A stretch of DNA of 44,890 bases from Halorubrum alkaliphilum (GCF_017873815.1 NZ_JAGGKQ010000023.1:1-44890); one strand, 5' to 3'. Counted from the stretch's first letter, positions 23,013 to 32,438 are shown. The notes: generated from the sequence alone by a model not told the origin. Made by a program: numbers and translations.

Positions 23013-24318
23013 GGCGACGGGGCGCGTCGTCGACGGATCCGAGACGTACAAACTGGAGGTGGAGGACCTCGAAAAGCACTTCCCGGTGAACTCCGGGATC
23101 GTCTCGCGGATCCTCCGCGGGGAGAGCGATCAGGCGGTTCGCGCGGTCGACGGGGTGTCACTCGGGATCCGCGAAGGGGAGGCGTTCGGACTCGCCGGGG
23201 AGTCCGGCTGCGGGAAGACCACGCTCGGGAAGTCGGCGATCCGCCTGCTCGAACCGACCGGTGGCAAGATCTACTTCGACGGGACGGAGATCACGAACGC
23301 CAGCGGTGCCGAGATCAATCGGTTCCGGCGGGAGGCACAGATCATTCATCAAGACCCCTATCAGTCGCTGAACCCGCGGTTCACCGTCTACGAGTGGATA
23401 AAAGAGCCGCTCGATGTCCACGGGATCGGAACTGCCGAGGAGCGTGACGCTCGCGTGTACGAAACCATCGAACAGGCGGGACTGAAGCCCGCCGAGGCCT
23501 ATGCCCCGGAGTACCCGAGCGAGCTGTCGGGCGGGGAGCGCCAGCGGGTCGGGATCGCCCGCGCGCTCGCGCTCGAACCGTCGTTCCTGCTGGCCGACGA
23601 ACCGGCGAGCATGCTCGACGTTTCGATCCGCGCGAGCATCCTCGACCTGTTCAAGCGGCTTCAGACCGATCTCGGACTGACCGCGGTGTACATCAGCCAC
23701 GACCTTTCGCTTCTGAAACACATGTGTGACCGGATCGGCATCATGTACCTCGGCGAGCTGGTAGAGGTTGCCCCTGCGGACGAGATCATCAACGACCCGA
23801 AACACCCGTACACGCAGGCGCTCGTCTCCTCGGTCCCCCGTATCGATCCCGACGAGGACCGCGAGCGCATCGAACTCGTCGGCGAGGTTCCCGACCCGGT
23901 CGACATGCCGAGCGGCTGTCGTTTCCATCCGCGATGTCCCCGGATCGTCCAGCCCGAGGGGTACGACTTCGACCAGGACGACTGGCGTGCCGTCGTAAAC
24001 CTCCGCCGGGACGTGTTGGCCGGTGACGTCGACCCCGAAGCGATCCGTCGAAACCGCGACGACGACGAGGCTAGCGCCCTCGCGATCCGTGACGCGTACG
24101 ACGTTCCCGACCGCCTCGCGGATGCGGCCGCGGATGACGTGCTCGACGCGGCGCTCTCGGACGTGCTGGCCGGCGACTCGAACGACGCCGCCGATGTCCT
24201 CCGTCGAGAGTTCGCGACCCCGTGTGAGTCGGGCCCGATCGAGACCCATCAGGTGACCCCCACACAGGAGGCCGCCTGCGTGCTCTACGACGAGGACGAA
24301 CCGTACACGCTCGAGTAG
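23005..24318 (+). CDS. Peptide ABC transporter ATPase, DppF type, with long C-terminal insertion
   Basis: 437 residues from ATG 23005, overlapping the previous gene by 8 bases. Walker A is [10 protein letters not shown]-loop [10 protein letters not shown], signature [15 protein letters not shown], Walker [12 protein letters not shown] and H-loop ISHD. In DppF proteins the Cys-containing end is short. Here CRFHPRCP is separated from the last two Cys (FATPCESG and EAACVLYD) by about 110 acidic residues that include [20 protein letters not shown]. The domain therefore carries an insertion of unknown purpose, possibly a haloarchaeal regulatory or assembly element. Confidence 0.92.
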   Translation: MSEATGRVVDGSETYKLEVEDLEKHFPVNSGIVSRILRGESDQAVRAVDGVSLGIREGEAFGLAGESGCGKTTLGKSAIRLLEPTGGKIYFDGTEITNASGAEINRFRREAQIIHQDPYQSLNPRFTVYEWIKEPLDVHGIGTAEERDARVYETIEQAGLKPAEAYAPEYPSELSGGERQRVGIARALALEPSFLLADEPASMLDVSIRASILDLFKRLQTDLGLTAVYISHDLSLLKHMCDRIGIMYLGELVEVAPADEIINDPKHPYTQALVSSVPRIDPDEDRERIELVGEVPDPVDMPSGCRFHPRCPRIVQPEGYDFDQDDWRAVVNLRRDVLAGDVDPEAIRRNRDDDEASALAIRDAYDVPDRLADAAADDVLDAALSDVLAGDSNDAADVLRREFATPCESGPIETHQVTPTQEAACVLYDEDEPYTLE

Positions 24319-24399
24319 CCGCTGATACGGGGGTCGCGGGGACCACCGCGTCACACGACGAACAAAGCCTTTACCGCGTGGCCGACCTAGATTCGGCAA

Positions 24400-25797
24400 A
24401 TGGTACTCGACGACCTCGGAACGTCCCTGCGGAGCAGTCTCGACAGGCTTCAGGGAAAAACAACCCTCGACGAGGAAGACGTCGAGGAGATCGTCAAGGA
24501 GATCCAGCGGTCGCTGCTCTCCGCCGACGTCGACGTCTCCCTCGTCATGGAGCTCTCGGATTCGATCGAGAGTCGAGCACTAGACGAGGAGCCGCCGGGC
24601 GGCACCACGGCGAAGGACCACGTCCTCAAGATCGTCTACGAGGAGATGGTCGAGCTGGTCGGCGACTCCACCGAGCTCCCCTTGGAGAACCAGACGATCC
24701 TGCTTGCCGGCCTCCAGGGGTCGGGGAAGACGACCTCCGCCGCCAAGATGGCGTGGTGGTTCTCGAAGAAGGGACTCCGGCCCGCGGTGATCCAGACGGA
24801 CACCTTCCGCCCCGGCGCGTACGACCAGGCGAAACAGATGTGCGAGCGCGCGGAGGTCGACTTCTACGGCGACCCCGACGGTGACGACCCGGTCGAGATC
24901 GCCCGCGATGGGATGGAGGCGACCGAGGACGCCGACGTCCACATCGTCGACACGGCGGGTCGTCACGCGCTGGAGGACGACCTCATCGCCGAAATCGAGG
25001 AGATCGAGCGCGCGGTCGACCCGGACCGCTCGCTGCTCGTCCTCGACGCCGCGATCGGGCAGGGCGCGAAAGAGCAGGCCTCGCAGTTCGAGGCGTCGAT
25101 CGGCATCGAGGGCGTCGTCATCACCAAGCTCGACGGGACCGCGAAGGGTGGGGGCGCGCTCACCGCGGTCAACGAGACCGACTCCTCGATCGCCTTCCTC
25201 GGGACGGGGGAGACAGTTCAGGACATCGAGCGGTTCGAGCCCTCCGGATTCATCTCCCGGCTGCTCGGAATGGGCGATCTCAAGCAGCTCTCCGAGCGCG
25301 TCGAGCGCGCGATGCAGGAGACCCAAGCGGAGGACGAGGACTGGGACCCCGAGCAGCTGCTGGAGGGGAACTTCACCCTGAAGGACATGCAAAAACAGAT
25401 GAACGCGATGAACCGCATGGGTCCGCTCGACCAGGTGATGGACATGATTCCGGGGATGGGCGGCGGAATGATGGACCAACTGCCCGACGACGCGATGGAC
25501 GTCACGCAGGACCGGATGCGACGATTCGAGCGGATCATGGACTCGATGACCGACGAGGAGCTGGAGAACCCGCGCGTCGTCGGTCAGGAGCGCACGGAGC
25601 GGATCGCCCGCGGCTCCGGTACCGACGAGGAGACGGTTCAGCAGCTCCTCGAACAACACGGGATGATGGAGCAGACCATCGAGCAGTTCCAGGGGATGGG
25701 CGACGGCGACATGCAACGGATGATGAAGAAGATGGGTGGCGGGGGCGGCGGCGGTCTCGGCGACATGATGGGTGGCGGCAAGGGACCGTTCGGATAG
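24400..25797 (+). CDS. srp54: Signal recognition particle subunit SRP54
   Basis: 465 residues with the complete N-G-M layout. The N domain starts [20 protein letters not shown]. The GTPase has GLQGSGKTT (about residue 105), [16 protein letters not shown] and [11 protein letters not shown]. The Met-rich M domain (about 300-465) holds the hydrophobic groove and the RNA-binding helix pair ([20 protein letters not shown]). It binds 7S RNA and signal sequences and targets ribosomes through FtsY. The Gly/Met-rich end ([15 protein letters not shown]) is common in haloarchaea. It follows the ABC operon but has its own upstream AT-richer spacer. Confidence 0.96.
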   Translation: MVLDDLGTSLRSSLDRLQGKTTLDEEDVEEIVKEIQRSLLSADVDVSLVMELSDSIESRALDEEPPGGTTAKDHVLKIVYEEMVELVGDSTELPLENQTILLAGLQGSGKTTSAAKMAWWFSKKGLRPAVIQTDTFRPGAYDQAKQMCERAEVDFYGDPDGDDPVEIARDGMEATEDADVHIVDTAGRHALEDDLIAEIEEIERAVDPDRSLLVLDAAIGQGAKEQASQFEASIGIEGVVITKLDGTAKGGGALTAVNETDSSIAFLGTGETVQDIERFEPSGFISRLLGMGDLKQLSERVERAMQETQAEDEDWDPEQLLEGNFTLKDMQKQMNAMNRMGPLDQVMDMIPGMGGGMMDQLPDDAMDVTQDRMRRFERIMDSMTDEELENPRVVGQERTERIARGSGTDEETVQQLLEQHGMMEQTIEQFQGMGDGDMQRMMKKMGGGGGGGLGDMMGGGKGPFG

Positions 25798-25849
25798 CCG
25801 ACTGCCGGCTCCCGCCGTTTTAACCGTTTCACCGGAGTACGGCCGGTCG

Positions 25850-27076
25850 ATGGATCTCCGGCGGCTCGTCGACTACGACGTGCTCGTGTTGACGTCGCTG
25901 ATCTGGTTTCTCGGGAAGTTCGTACGGTACGCGTTCCCCCCGTTGTTCGAGCCGTTACAGGCGAGTTACGGCGTGAGTAACGCGGTCGTCGGCGCGGCGT
26001 TTTCGGGGTTCATGGCCGTCTACGCGCTCATGCAGTTCCCGAGCGGCGCGATCGCCGACCGGATCGGAGCGGTTCGGGTGATCGCCGCGGGGGCCGCCGT
26101 CGCGGGCGTCGGGTCGCTCGCGTTTCTGTTTGACACCCCGTTCGCGGTGCTCGCGGGCGCGATGCTGGTTCTCGGTGCCGGAACCGGCGCACACAAGACC
26201 GTCGCGGTGCGGCTGCTCTCCCGAGTGTATCCGGTCCGAACCGGCCGCGCGCTCGGTGCTCACGACACGTTCGGCGCGCTCGGCGGCGTCGCAGCGCCCG
26301 CGGCGGTCGTTCTGTTCGTCTCCGCGCCGCCGGCACTCGACGCGTTCCTCTCGCGGCTGCCGGGTGCCGACTGGCGGGGGCTCTTCGTCGTCACCGGCGT
26401 CGTCGCGCTTGCGTCGGCGGTCGCCTTCCTCGTCCGCGTCCCGAGTCGGCTTCCGGGCGACGCCGACCGCGGCCCCCAGCGAGACGAACCGGGGCCAAGC
26501 GCTCGTGACTACCTCGCGCTGTTCGAGGACCGTCGGCTTGCCGCGTTCGTCCTCGTGACCGTCGCCTTCTCGTTCGCGTACAACGGAACCGTCGCCTTCC
26601 TCCCGCTGTATCTCTCACTGGAGGCCGGGCTCACAACGGCGACCGCGAGCCTGTTGTACTCCGCGCTGTTCGCGGTCACGTTCGTCCAACTCGTCTCCGG
26701 GGACCTGTCCGACCGCTTGGGTCGGTTCCCGGTGATGGTCGCCGCGCTCGGAGTCGCGGCCGCGGCCCTGATAGGTATCGTCGCCGTCGCGGGAGGAGGC
26801 CCCATCGTCCTCGGCGTCCTCGTCGTCGCGCTCGGGCTCGGGTCACACGGGTTCCGTCCCGTTCGCGGCGCGTACCTGATCGAAGCGCTCCCGGAGCGGC
26901 TCGCCGGCGGCGGGCTCGGTGTCGTCCGAACGCTCCTGATGGGTGCCGGAGCGCTCGCGCCCGTGGTCGTCGGCGGGGTCGCGGACGTCGCCGGATTTCG
27001 CCCGGCGTTCGGACTGCTCGCGGGGTCATTGGCATTGGCGGCGCTCGTGGCGGCCGGGCTGTGGCTGACGGAGTGA
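25850..27076 (+). CDS. MFS transporter (major facilitator superfamily)
   Basis: 408 residues with about 12 hydrophobic helices in two halves. The start ATG 25850 gives MDLRRLVDYDVLVLTSLIWF. The loop between TM2 and TM3 has ALMQFPSGAIADRIGAVRVI, the MFS motif-A type GxxADRxG, and its counterpart in the second half is LVSGDLSDRLGRFPVM. The central cytoplasmic loop is Arg/Pro/Asp-rich. Substrate is not predictable; relatives include nitrate/nitrite and drug permeases, but no nitrate signature motif is seen. It sits alone between SRP54 and a convergent DUF2237 gene. Confidence 0.85.
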   Translation: MDLRRLVDYDVLVLTSLIWFLGKFVRYAFPPLFEPLQASYGVSNAVVGAAFSGFMAVYALMQFPSGAIADRIGAVRVIAAGAAVAGVGSLAFLFDTPFAVLAGAMLVLGAGTGAHKTVAVRLLSRVYPVRTGRALGAHDTFGALGGVAAPAAVVLFVSAPPALDAFLSRLPGADWRGLFVVTGVVALASAVAFLVRVPSRLPGDADRGPQRDEPGPSARDYLALFEDRRLAAFVLVTVAFSFAYNGTVAFLPLYLSLEAGLTTATASLLYSALFAVTFVQLVSGDLSDRLGRFPVMVAALGVAAAALIGIVAVAGGGPIVLGVLVVALGLGSHGFRPVRGAYLIEALPERLAGGGLGVVRTLLMGAGALAPVVVGGVADVAGFRPAFGLLAGSLALAALVAAGLWLTE

Positions 27077-27124
27077 GGTCGGTCTGAGGAAAATCCGCGC
27101 GTCTCGTCGGTACAGCTACGGGTT

Positions 27125-27580
27125 TCACGCCGCTCGATCCGGGTCCTCCGAGCCGACCGCTCCGGGCTCGAACGTCTCCGGGTCGAACTCGTGTTCACGG
27201 AGGATGTCGGGGTCGACCGCCCGGAGTACCGACTCGTCGGTCGCCTCAAGGACGACCGGCGGCGCGACACCAGCCTCCAGCGCCTCCACCCAGCGCCCCA
27301 CACAGAGACACCAGCGGTCGCCGGGATCCAGCCCGGGAAAGTCGAACTCGGGTCGCGGCGTGATCAGGTCGTTGCCGCGGTCGCGGCTGTACGTCAGGAA
27401 CTCCGCCGTGAGGACCGCACACAGGGTGTGCTCGCCGACGTCGCCGTCGATGTCCCGGCAGTGACCGTCGCGGAGGTAGCCGGTAACCGGGTCGGTGCCG
27501 CAGGGCCGGAGTTCGCCGCCGAGGACGTTGCGGTCGGCGGGCTCGGAGTCGTTGTTGGACACACACGTTGATCGGGACAC
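27125..27580 (-). CDS. DUF2237 family protein
   Basis: 151 residues. The family core is clear: NVLGGELRPCGTDPVTGYLR, then HTLCAVLTAEFLTYSRDRGN, DLITPRPEFDFPGLDPGDRW and CLCVGRWVEALEAGVAPPVV. DUF2237 proteins are small Cys-containing proteins in bacteria and archaea with no assigned activity. The GTG at 27580 is taken as start, though a GTG six codons later is equally possible. The last 25 residues are a haloarchaeal extension (REHEFDPETFEPGAVGSEDP). Confidence 0.9.
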   Translation of the reverse strand: MSRSTCVSNNDSEPADRNVLGGELRPCGTDPVTGYLRDGHCRDIDGDVGEHTLCAVLTAEFLTYSRDRGNDLITPRPEFDFPGLDPGDRWCLCVGRWVEALEAGVAPPVVLEATDESVLRAVDPDILREHEFDPETFEPGAVGSEDPDRAA

Positions 27581-27643
27581 ACGGACTTGGGAATGTCGCC
27601 GCGCGGGCCGACAGTATAAGGATCGCCCGGGCGAACGACGCGT

Positions 27644-29404
27644 ATGAGTCGGAACGACGAGGTCGCTGCCCTCTTAGAGGAGTTCGCGGACCGACTGGAG
27701 GCGACGGGCGTCGAGTACAAACCGAGCGCGTACCGCCGCGCGGCCGAGAACGTCCGCGAGCACACCGCGCCGATCGAGAACTTGGCGGGCGAAGGGGACG
27801 AGTCGGTCGCGACGATCGACCGCGTCGGTGACGCCATCGCCGCGAAGATCGTCGAGTACTTCGAGACCGGCGAGATCGAGGAGCTGGAGGAGCTGCGAAC
27901 CGAGCTGCCCGCCGACATCGAGGCACTGACCGCTATCGAGGGAGTCGGCCCGAAGACGGTCGGCACGCTGTACGAGGAGTTGGGGATCACGACGCTCGAC
28001 GAGATGGAGGCCGCGGCGGAGGCCGGCGAGATCCGCAAGGTGAAGGGGTTCGGCGCGAAGACCGAGGAGTCCATTCTGGAGAACATCCCTTTCGCCCGCG
28101 AATCGCGCAAACGAACCCGCCTCGGCGACGCCCGCCCGGTCGCGGACGAGGCGCTGGAGTACCTCGCTGACCTCGATCCCGTCTCTCGCGTCGAGGTGTG
28201 CGGCTCGATCCGGCGGTGGAAGGACACGATCGGGGACATCGACCTCCTCGTCGCCAGCGACAAGCGCGACCCGATCGTCGCGGCGTTCGTCGACTGGCCG
28301 GCGGCGGACGCGACGATCGAGGCGGGCACCGGAAAGGCGAGCGTCCGCGCGGACGGCACCCGGGTCGATCTCCGGATCGTCGACGACGCCGAGTTCGGGG
28401 CGGCGCTCCAGTACTTCACCGGGTCGCAGGCGCACAACGTCGCGGTCAGGAACCGCGCGATCGACCAGGGGCTCACGCTCAACGAGTACGGGCTGTTCGA
28501 CGTGAGCGACGTCGACGATCCCGACGCCGGTCAGCGGGTCGGCGACCGTGTAGCGGGCGAAACGGAGAGGGGCGTTTACGAGGCGTTAGGCATGGATCCC
28601 GTCCCCCCCGAGCTCCGCGAGGACACGGGGGAGGTCGCGGCCGCGGCCGACGGTGAGCTCCCCGAGCTGATCGAGACGAGCGATCTCCGCGGCGACCTCC
28701 ATACCCACACTGAGTGGTCGGACGGCGCGTTCACGATCCGGGAGATGATCGACGCCGCGGCCGAGCGCGGGTACGCGTTCCACGCGGTCACCGACCACGC
28801 AGCCGGACCCGGGATCTTCGGGAACACCGGGCTCGATGAGGCCGCGATCTGCGAGCAGGCGGGCGCGGTCGAGACTGTCCGCGAGGAAATATCCGGGGAG
28901 TACGATATCGAGGTGCTCCACGGAATTGAGGCGAACATCGACGCAGCGGGGGCGATCACGACCGACGACGAGGTCCTCGCCGACCTCGATGTCGTCGTTG
29001 CCTCCCCGCACTCGGCGCTCGATGCCGATTCCGACGCCGCGACGGAGCGGCTCGTTCGTGCGGTTGAGCATCCCGAAGTCGATGTGCTGGGGCACCCGAC
29101 CGGCCGGATTATCAACAGCCGGCAGGGGCTCGCGCCGGATATGGACGCGGTGGCGGCGGCGGCGGCCCGTGAGGGCGTTGCGATCGAAGTGAACGCCAAC
29201 CCCGCGCGCCTCGATGCGGACGGGGCCGCAGTCCGCGCCGCGGTCGAGGCCGGCGCGACGATCGCCGTGAACACGGACGCTCACTCGCCGCGAGAGCTCG
29301 ACAACGCCCGCTACGGCGCTCACACCGCTCGCCGAGGGTGGGCCGAGCACGCTGACGTGCTCAATACGTGGTCCGTCACGGAGGTTCGGGAGTTCCTCGG
29401 ATAG
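27644..29404 (+). CDS. polX: DNA polymerase X with PHP domain
   Basis: 586 residues. An N-terminal HhH region (residues about 1-130) has AIEGVGPKTVGTLYEELGI. The nucleotidyltransferase palm has CGSIRRWKDTIGDIDLLVAS, with GS..R and the catalytic Asp pair near residues 195-200. A third acid is in TRVDLRIV, and FTGSQAHNVAVRNRA follows. From about residue 350 a PHP domain carries metal ligands (DLHTHTEWSDG, TDHAAGPG, HGIEANID, ASPHSALD, LGHPTGR, NTDAHS). Polymerase X plus PHP nuclease serves gap filling and end cleaning in base-excision and strand-break repair. The next gene starts at the base after its stop. Confidence 0.94.
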   Translation: MSRNDEVAALLEEFADRLEATGVEYKPSAYRRAAENVREHTAPIENLAGEGDESVATIDRVGDAIAAKIVEYFETGEIEELEELRTELPADIEALTAIEGVGPKTVGTLYEELGITTLDEMEAAAEAGEIRKVKGFGAKTEESILENIPFARESRKRTRLGDARPVADEALEYLADLDPVSRVEVCGSIRRWKDTIGDIDLLVASDKRDPIVAAFVDWPAADATIEAGTGKASVRADGTRVDLRIVDDAEFGAALQYFTGSQAHNVAVRNRAIDQGLTLNEYGLFDVSDVDDPDAGQRVGDRVAGETERGVYEALGMDPVPPELREDTGEVAAAADGELPELIETSDLRGDLHTHTEWSDGAFTIREMIDAAAERGYAFHAVTDHAAGPGIFGNTGLDEAAICEQAGAVETVREEISGEYDIEVLHGIEANIDAAGAITTDDEVLADLDVVVASPHSALDADSDAATERLVRAVEHPEVDVLGHPTGRIINSRQGLAPDMDAVAAAAAREGVAIEVNANPARLDADGAAVRAAVEAGATIAVNTDAHSPRELDNARYGAHTARRGWAEHADVLNTWSVTEVREFLG

Positions 29405-29908
29405 ATGAGCGACGAGTCGGACAACGGCGACGCTGCCGACCCGCCGCGCGTCCTCCTTGACGCTATGTGCGGGTCGCTCGCGACGTACCTCCGAATGTGC
29501 GGGTACGACGCCGCCTACGCACTCGACCGTGGCGTCGAGGCTGACGACCGGCTCCGTGAGCTCGCGGCTGCGGAGAGGCGAGTGCTGATCACGCGCGACC
29601 GCGAGCTTGCGGCCCGTACCGCTGATGCGGTGCTGCTCACCGAGCGTGAGGTCGTAGACCAGCTTCGCGAGGTTGTGGCTGCCGGCTATCCGGTGTCGCT
29701 CGCGGCTGAACCGACCCGGTGTGGCTCCTGTAACGGGCCGGTTGAGCGGAGCGACGGGGACGCGATATCGAACGACGACCGCCCCGACTACGTCCCGGAC
29801 CCCGGCCCAGAGAGCCCCGACCGGCTTTGGCGGTGTCGCGAGTGCGGGCAGTGGTTCTGGAAAGGGGGCCACTGGGAGTCGGTCGCGGCGACGCTTAGGG
29901 ATCTCTAA
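29405..29908 (+). CDS. Mut7-C domain RNase-like protein with zinc ribbon
   Basis: 167 residues. After an acidic start comes RVLLDAMCGSLATYLRMCGY, DAAYALD and VLITRDRELAARTADAVLL, the Mut7-C (PIN-like) fold with acidic positions in LLDAM and TRDREL. The C-terminal part has two Cys pairs, RCGSCNG and RCRECGQWFWKGGHW, forming the usual zinc ribbon. Proteins of this type are predicted RNases; activity is not proven here. The start codon immediately follows the polX stop with no spacing, so the genes are co-transcribed. Confidence 0.88.
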   Translation: MSDESDNGDAADPPRVLLDAMCGSLATYLRMCGYDAAYALDRGVEADDRLRELAAAERRVLITRDRELAARTADAVLLTEREVVDQLREVVAAGYPVSLAAEPTRCGSCNGPVERSDGDAISNDDRPDYVPDPGPESPDRLWRCRECGQWFWKGGHWESVAATLRDL

Positions 29909-29964
29909 GCAACGGTCCGTCCGGAGCGCAACCGGTATGCGCCCGCCGCACGTACGTTCCGGCA

Positions 29965-30624
29965 ATGGAACTGGCGACGGCTGTCGACCGGCTTGAGGAG
30001 ATTGTCGACCGTGTCGAGCGCGAGCCGATGCCCGTCCCGGTGCGGGAGGTATGGGCGTTCGGGGATATCACGCTCGGGCTCGACCCGATCCAGCGGCTCG
30101 ACGTGTACGTGACGAAGGACGTGATCATGGATGGGGACACTGACGCGGCGGCCGAGTTTGAGGCCGAGTACGGAATCAAGGGCGTGGGCACCACGGTCGA
30201 TGCCGCGTGGGCGAGAGCGAATCCGGACCGCGTGCGCACGAGCGACAACGGATACGCCGCCCCTGAAAAGTGTCTCGCGGCCGAATTGGTCGACGGCGTC
30301 GACGCGTCTGGTGACGAGCCGATCCACTTGGAGGTGTGTAACGCGAGCTTCGACGACAACGTCACACAGCGGTTTAAGGGCGCACTGGCGCGCGAGGCGT
30401 ACGAAGACGCGCTTGACCCCCGAGGCGTTTGCCTGTGGGTCGACGGGCAGCGCGACGACGAGGCACTCACAAAACTGCGTGACGCCGCGTTCCCGATGCC
30501 GACGCTGTCAGACGCGTTCGGCATGCTCGGCGCGGACGAGTCGGCGGCGGAGGCGGCCGCGGCGGCACTCGAAACGCGCCGTGCGGACCAGGAGGGCCCC
30601 TCCGTCCGTGGCGACATGGTGTGA
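29965..30624 (+). CDS. Conserved haloarchaeal protein (DUF7095-like)
   Basis: 219 residues, ATG 29965. It starts MELATAVDRLEEIVDRVERE and reads VREVWAFGDITLGLDPIQRL then DVYVTKDVIM. The WAFGDITLGLDPIQRLDVYV stretch recalls a minimal nucleotidyltransferase-like strand pair (G-D...D-Y), but the usual GS motif is not present. The middle has HLEVCNASFDDNVTQRFKGA. I know it only as a conserved uncharacterised haloarchaeal protein. It follows the Mut7-C gene after 56 bases and may be part of the polX operon. Confidence 0.75.
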   Translation: MELATAVDRLEEIVDRVEREPMPVPVREVWAFGDITLGLDPIQRLDVYVTKDVIMDGDTDAAAEFEAEYGIKGVGTTVDAAWARANPDRVRTSDNGYAAPEKCLAAELVDGVDASGDEPIHLEVCNASFDDNVTQRFKGALAREAYEDALDPRGVCLWVDGQRDDEALTKLRDAAFPMPTLSDAFGMLGADESAAEAAAAALETRRADQEGPSVRGDMV

Positions 30625-30680
30625 GGCCGGCGTCGGCGGGACGCGTCGTGACCGGTTTATACGTAGCCGAGTGCTTCTCG

Positions 30681-30720
30681 GAGCCGTGTCGCGGGTTCCG
30701 GAGTCGTGTCGCGGGTTCCG
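30681..30720. repeat. 20-base tandem repeat, two full copies plus a partial
   Basis: GAGCCGTGTCGCGGGTTCCG (30681-30700) is followed by a copy with one change (30701-30720) and then by GAGCCGTGG. It lies in the convergent intergenic region just after the first TATA-like box. Confidence 0.85.
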
Positions 30721-30917
30721 GAGCCGTGGTTCGATGTCGGAAGCGTGCGTACCGATACGGTCTGGTCGGTGTTTATACGTAACCGAGCGGCGTCGCCGGC
30801 GGCGGTTTATACGGCGTCGATCGTTGATCGACGGTGAATCGTTTTGAAGCCCCGATCGCGAGGCTGCCCTTTTGAGTCCCGCCACACGGCACCGCACCTC
30901 ACACCTCCCCAGCCTCG

Positions 30918-30949
30918 CCGCGACGGGCATTTATAAATGCCCGTCGCGG
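30918..30949. repeat. Perfect 32-bp palindrome centred on a TATA box, nested in a second inverted repeat
   Basis: The arms 30918-30933 and 30934-30949 are exact reverse complements with no loop, and the centre reads ATTTATAAAT. In addition CCTCGCCGCG (30913-30922) pairs with CGCGGCGAGG (30961-30970), giving an alternative stem. As DNA it can form a cruciform or bind a dimeric protein; as RNA it would be a very stable hairpin. Confidence 0.9.
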
Positions 30950-31084
30950 GCTCCCTCGCGCGCGGCGAGGGCTCCCGCCGGTCGCCCTCGCTTCGCACGC
31001 GCCACCGCTCCGGCCATCGCATGTCGATTTATATGGCGTGTCGCGTATTGGTTTATAAGAGATCGTCGCTCGTGCCGCCCTCAA

Positions 31085-31903
31085 TCACGACGCGTCGGGG
31101 ACCCGGCCGACCGTCACCTCGAACGGGACTAACTCGACCCGTTCGTAGCTCTCCTCGCGCATCCCACTTATAACGTCGCGGCCGAGTTCGCGCCAGCGCT
31201 GCCGGAGATCGTCGTACTCGGCGGCCGACAGCGCGGCTCGCAGCTCCGTTTCGTGGTCGGCGAGCCCCGACCCGGAGGCCTTCCGCGCGGCCGCTTCGAG
31301 CGCGGCGTCGTCGTACGGCGGGGCCGTCCGTTTCTCGTGGAGATAGCGCCGCGTCCGAACGTCGACGAGCCCCTCGTCGGCGAACAGCGTTCGGACGCGG
31401 TCGCCGAGCGCGACGTCCGTGTCGACGCCGGCGAGGTACGCGCGCCGTGCCTCCCGTTCGAGGTCGGCCTCACGGTCGACCGTCGAGGCAACCGAGACTT
31501 CCGCGTTGTTGGGCTCGACCGCCGCAACGAGGTCGCCGGAGACCCGCGCCAGTTCCCGCACGCCGGCCGCCGGGTCCGGGAGGTTGATGAGGAGCGCCTG
31601 ACAGGTCGCGAGGTCGACTGCGTCATCAGCGAGCGGGAGCCGCGTGGCGTCGCCCGCGAGGTAGGCGGGCGACCCCGATCGGTCGCGAGCGACTGCCAGC
31701 AGGTTCGTGTCGGCGTCGACCCCGAGCACGGTCGCGTCCGGACCGGTCTCCTCGCGGAGGACGCGCGTGAACTCTCCCGTGCCACACCCCACGTCGAGCA
31801 CGCGCCGCCGGCTCGCCAGCGCGAGGTCGGCGAGCGTCTCCCGGTCGCCGTCCCACATCCCCTCGCGGGTGCGTTCGAGATACGCCGCGGAGAACCGTCT
31901 CAC
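31085..31903 (-). CDS. SAM-dependent methyltransferase (class I)
   Basis: 272 residues. The Rossmann core has RVLDVGCGTGEFTRVL (motif I), TVLGVDADTNLLAVARDR (motif II, acidic), GDATRLPLADDAVDLATCQA (motifs III/IV) and LINLPDPAAGVRELARV. GTG 31903 is used as start (RRFSAAYLERTREGMWDGD), because relatives begin with this motif and the longer frame to 32002 adds Arg/Thr-rich, non-family sequence. Substrate unknown; UbiE/Tam-like. Its start follows the membrane-protein gene at 31953-32438 by 49 bases on the same strand. Confidence 0.88.
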   Translation of the reverse strand: MRRFSAAYLERTREGMWDGDRETLADLALASRRRVLDVGCGTGEFTRVLREETGPDATVLGVDADTNLLAVARDRSGSPAYLAGDATRLPLADDAVDLATCQALLINLPDPAAGVRELARVSGDLVAAVEPNNAEVSVASTVDREADLEREARRAYLAGVDTDVALGDRVRTLFADEGLVDVRTRRYLHEKRTAPPYDDAALEAAARKASGSGLADHETELRAALSAAEYDDLRQRWRELGRDVISGMREESYERVELVPFEVTVGRVPDAS

Positions 31904-31952
31904 GCCGCGTCGTTGGCGGCGGTCCGGATTAAACGCGGGGATCCCGGACGGA

Positions 31953-32438
31953 TCACACCGAGCCGTCGTCGTCCTTCCGTCCCCCCTCATCTCCGCCACC
32001 ACCGATCCCGAACAGGTCCGTAACCATCGCGGCCGCGACGCCGACGCAGTAGCCGATGAACGCGCCTGTCAGGCCGACGGCCGCGAACCCGCCCGTCAGC
32101 GATCCGAAGGGGCCGTCGGCGGCACCGACGCCCGGGATCCCGAACAGCGTGCCGACGACGACGAGGCCGGCGAACACGACGGCGGGAACGACCCCGACCG
32201 CGAGGCAGGCGGGGCCGCCACACCGGGTGTACGCACCGAGCGCTGCCACCGGGGCGGGCGCATAAAAGAGGAGGAGCGGTACCGCTCGTTCCGTGAGTGT
32301 CGCCGCGATCCGGGCATCGGCCCAGTCGGCGGCGACCGCCGCGACCATCGCGACCGCGACGACGGCCGCGAACCCGACGACGAGCGTGACGGCGCGGTCG
32401 CGTCGGCGGCCGACCAGCAGGGCTTCCGAGGTCGCCAT
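31953..32438 (-). CDS. Integral membrane protein, about four helices, function unknown
   Basis: 161 residues. Hydrophobic segments are AVTLVVGFAAVVAVAMVAAV, AVPLLLFYAPAPVAALGAYT, LAVGVVPAVVFAGLVVVGTL and GFAAVGLTGAFIGYCVGVAA. A short charged tail (GGGGDEGGRKDDDGSV) is probably cytoplasmic. No family was recognised. It is likely co-transcribed with the methyltransferase gene downstream. Confidence 0.7.
   Translation of the reverse strand: MATSEALLVGRRRDRAVTLVVGFAAVVAVAMVAAVAADWADARIAATLTERAVPLLLFYAPAPVAALGAYTRCGGPACLAVGVVPAVVFAGLVVVGTLFGIPGVGAADGPFGSLTGGFAAVGLTGAFIGYCVGVAAAMVTDLFGIGGGGDEGGRKDDDGSV

Larger units (their letters stand above)
30625..31084. other. Convergent intergenic region with TATA-like boxes, tandem repeat and palindromes
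   Basis: This 460-base stretch lies between two convergent genes, where no protein-gene promoter is expected. It holds six TTTATA boxes starting near 30656, 30772, 30806, 30931, 31028 and 31052. Two sit in a near-identical 17-base context (GTTTATACGTARCCGAG at 30655-30671 and 30771-30787). A 20-base tandem repeat (30681-30720) and a 32-bp palindrome (30918-30949) are also present. No protein ORF is convincing. Small RNA genes are possible. Confidence 0.7.

Noticed and set aside
23158-24399. 413-codon minus-strand open frame opposite the DppF-type ATPase
   Set aside because: Shadow of a GC-rich gene; no family features and opposite to a gene with all ABC motifs.
24580-25716. 378-codon minus-strand open frame opposite SRP54
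   Set aside because: Shadow; composition (Leu/His/Arg/Val) reflects reverse-complemented acidic codons.
28586-29965. 459-codon minus-strand open frame opposite polX and Mut7-C
   Set aside because: Antisense shadow of high-GC genes; its translation is Arg/Val-rich with no domain, while the plus-strand genes have full motifs.
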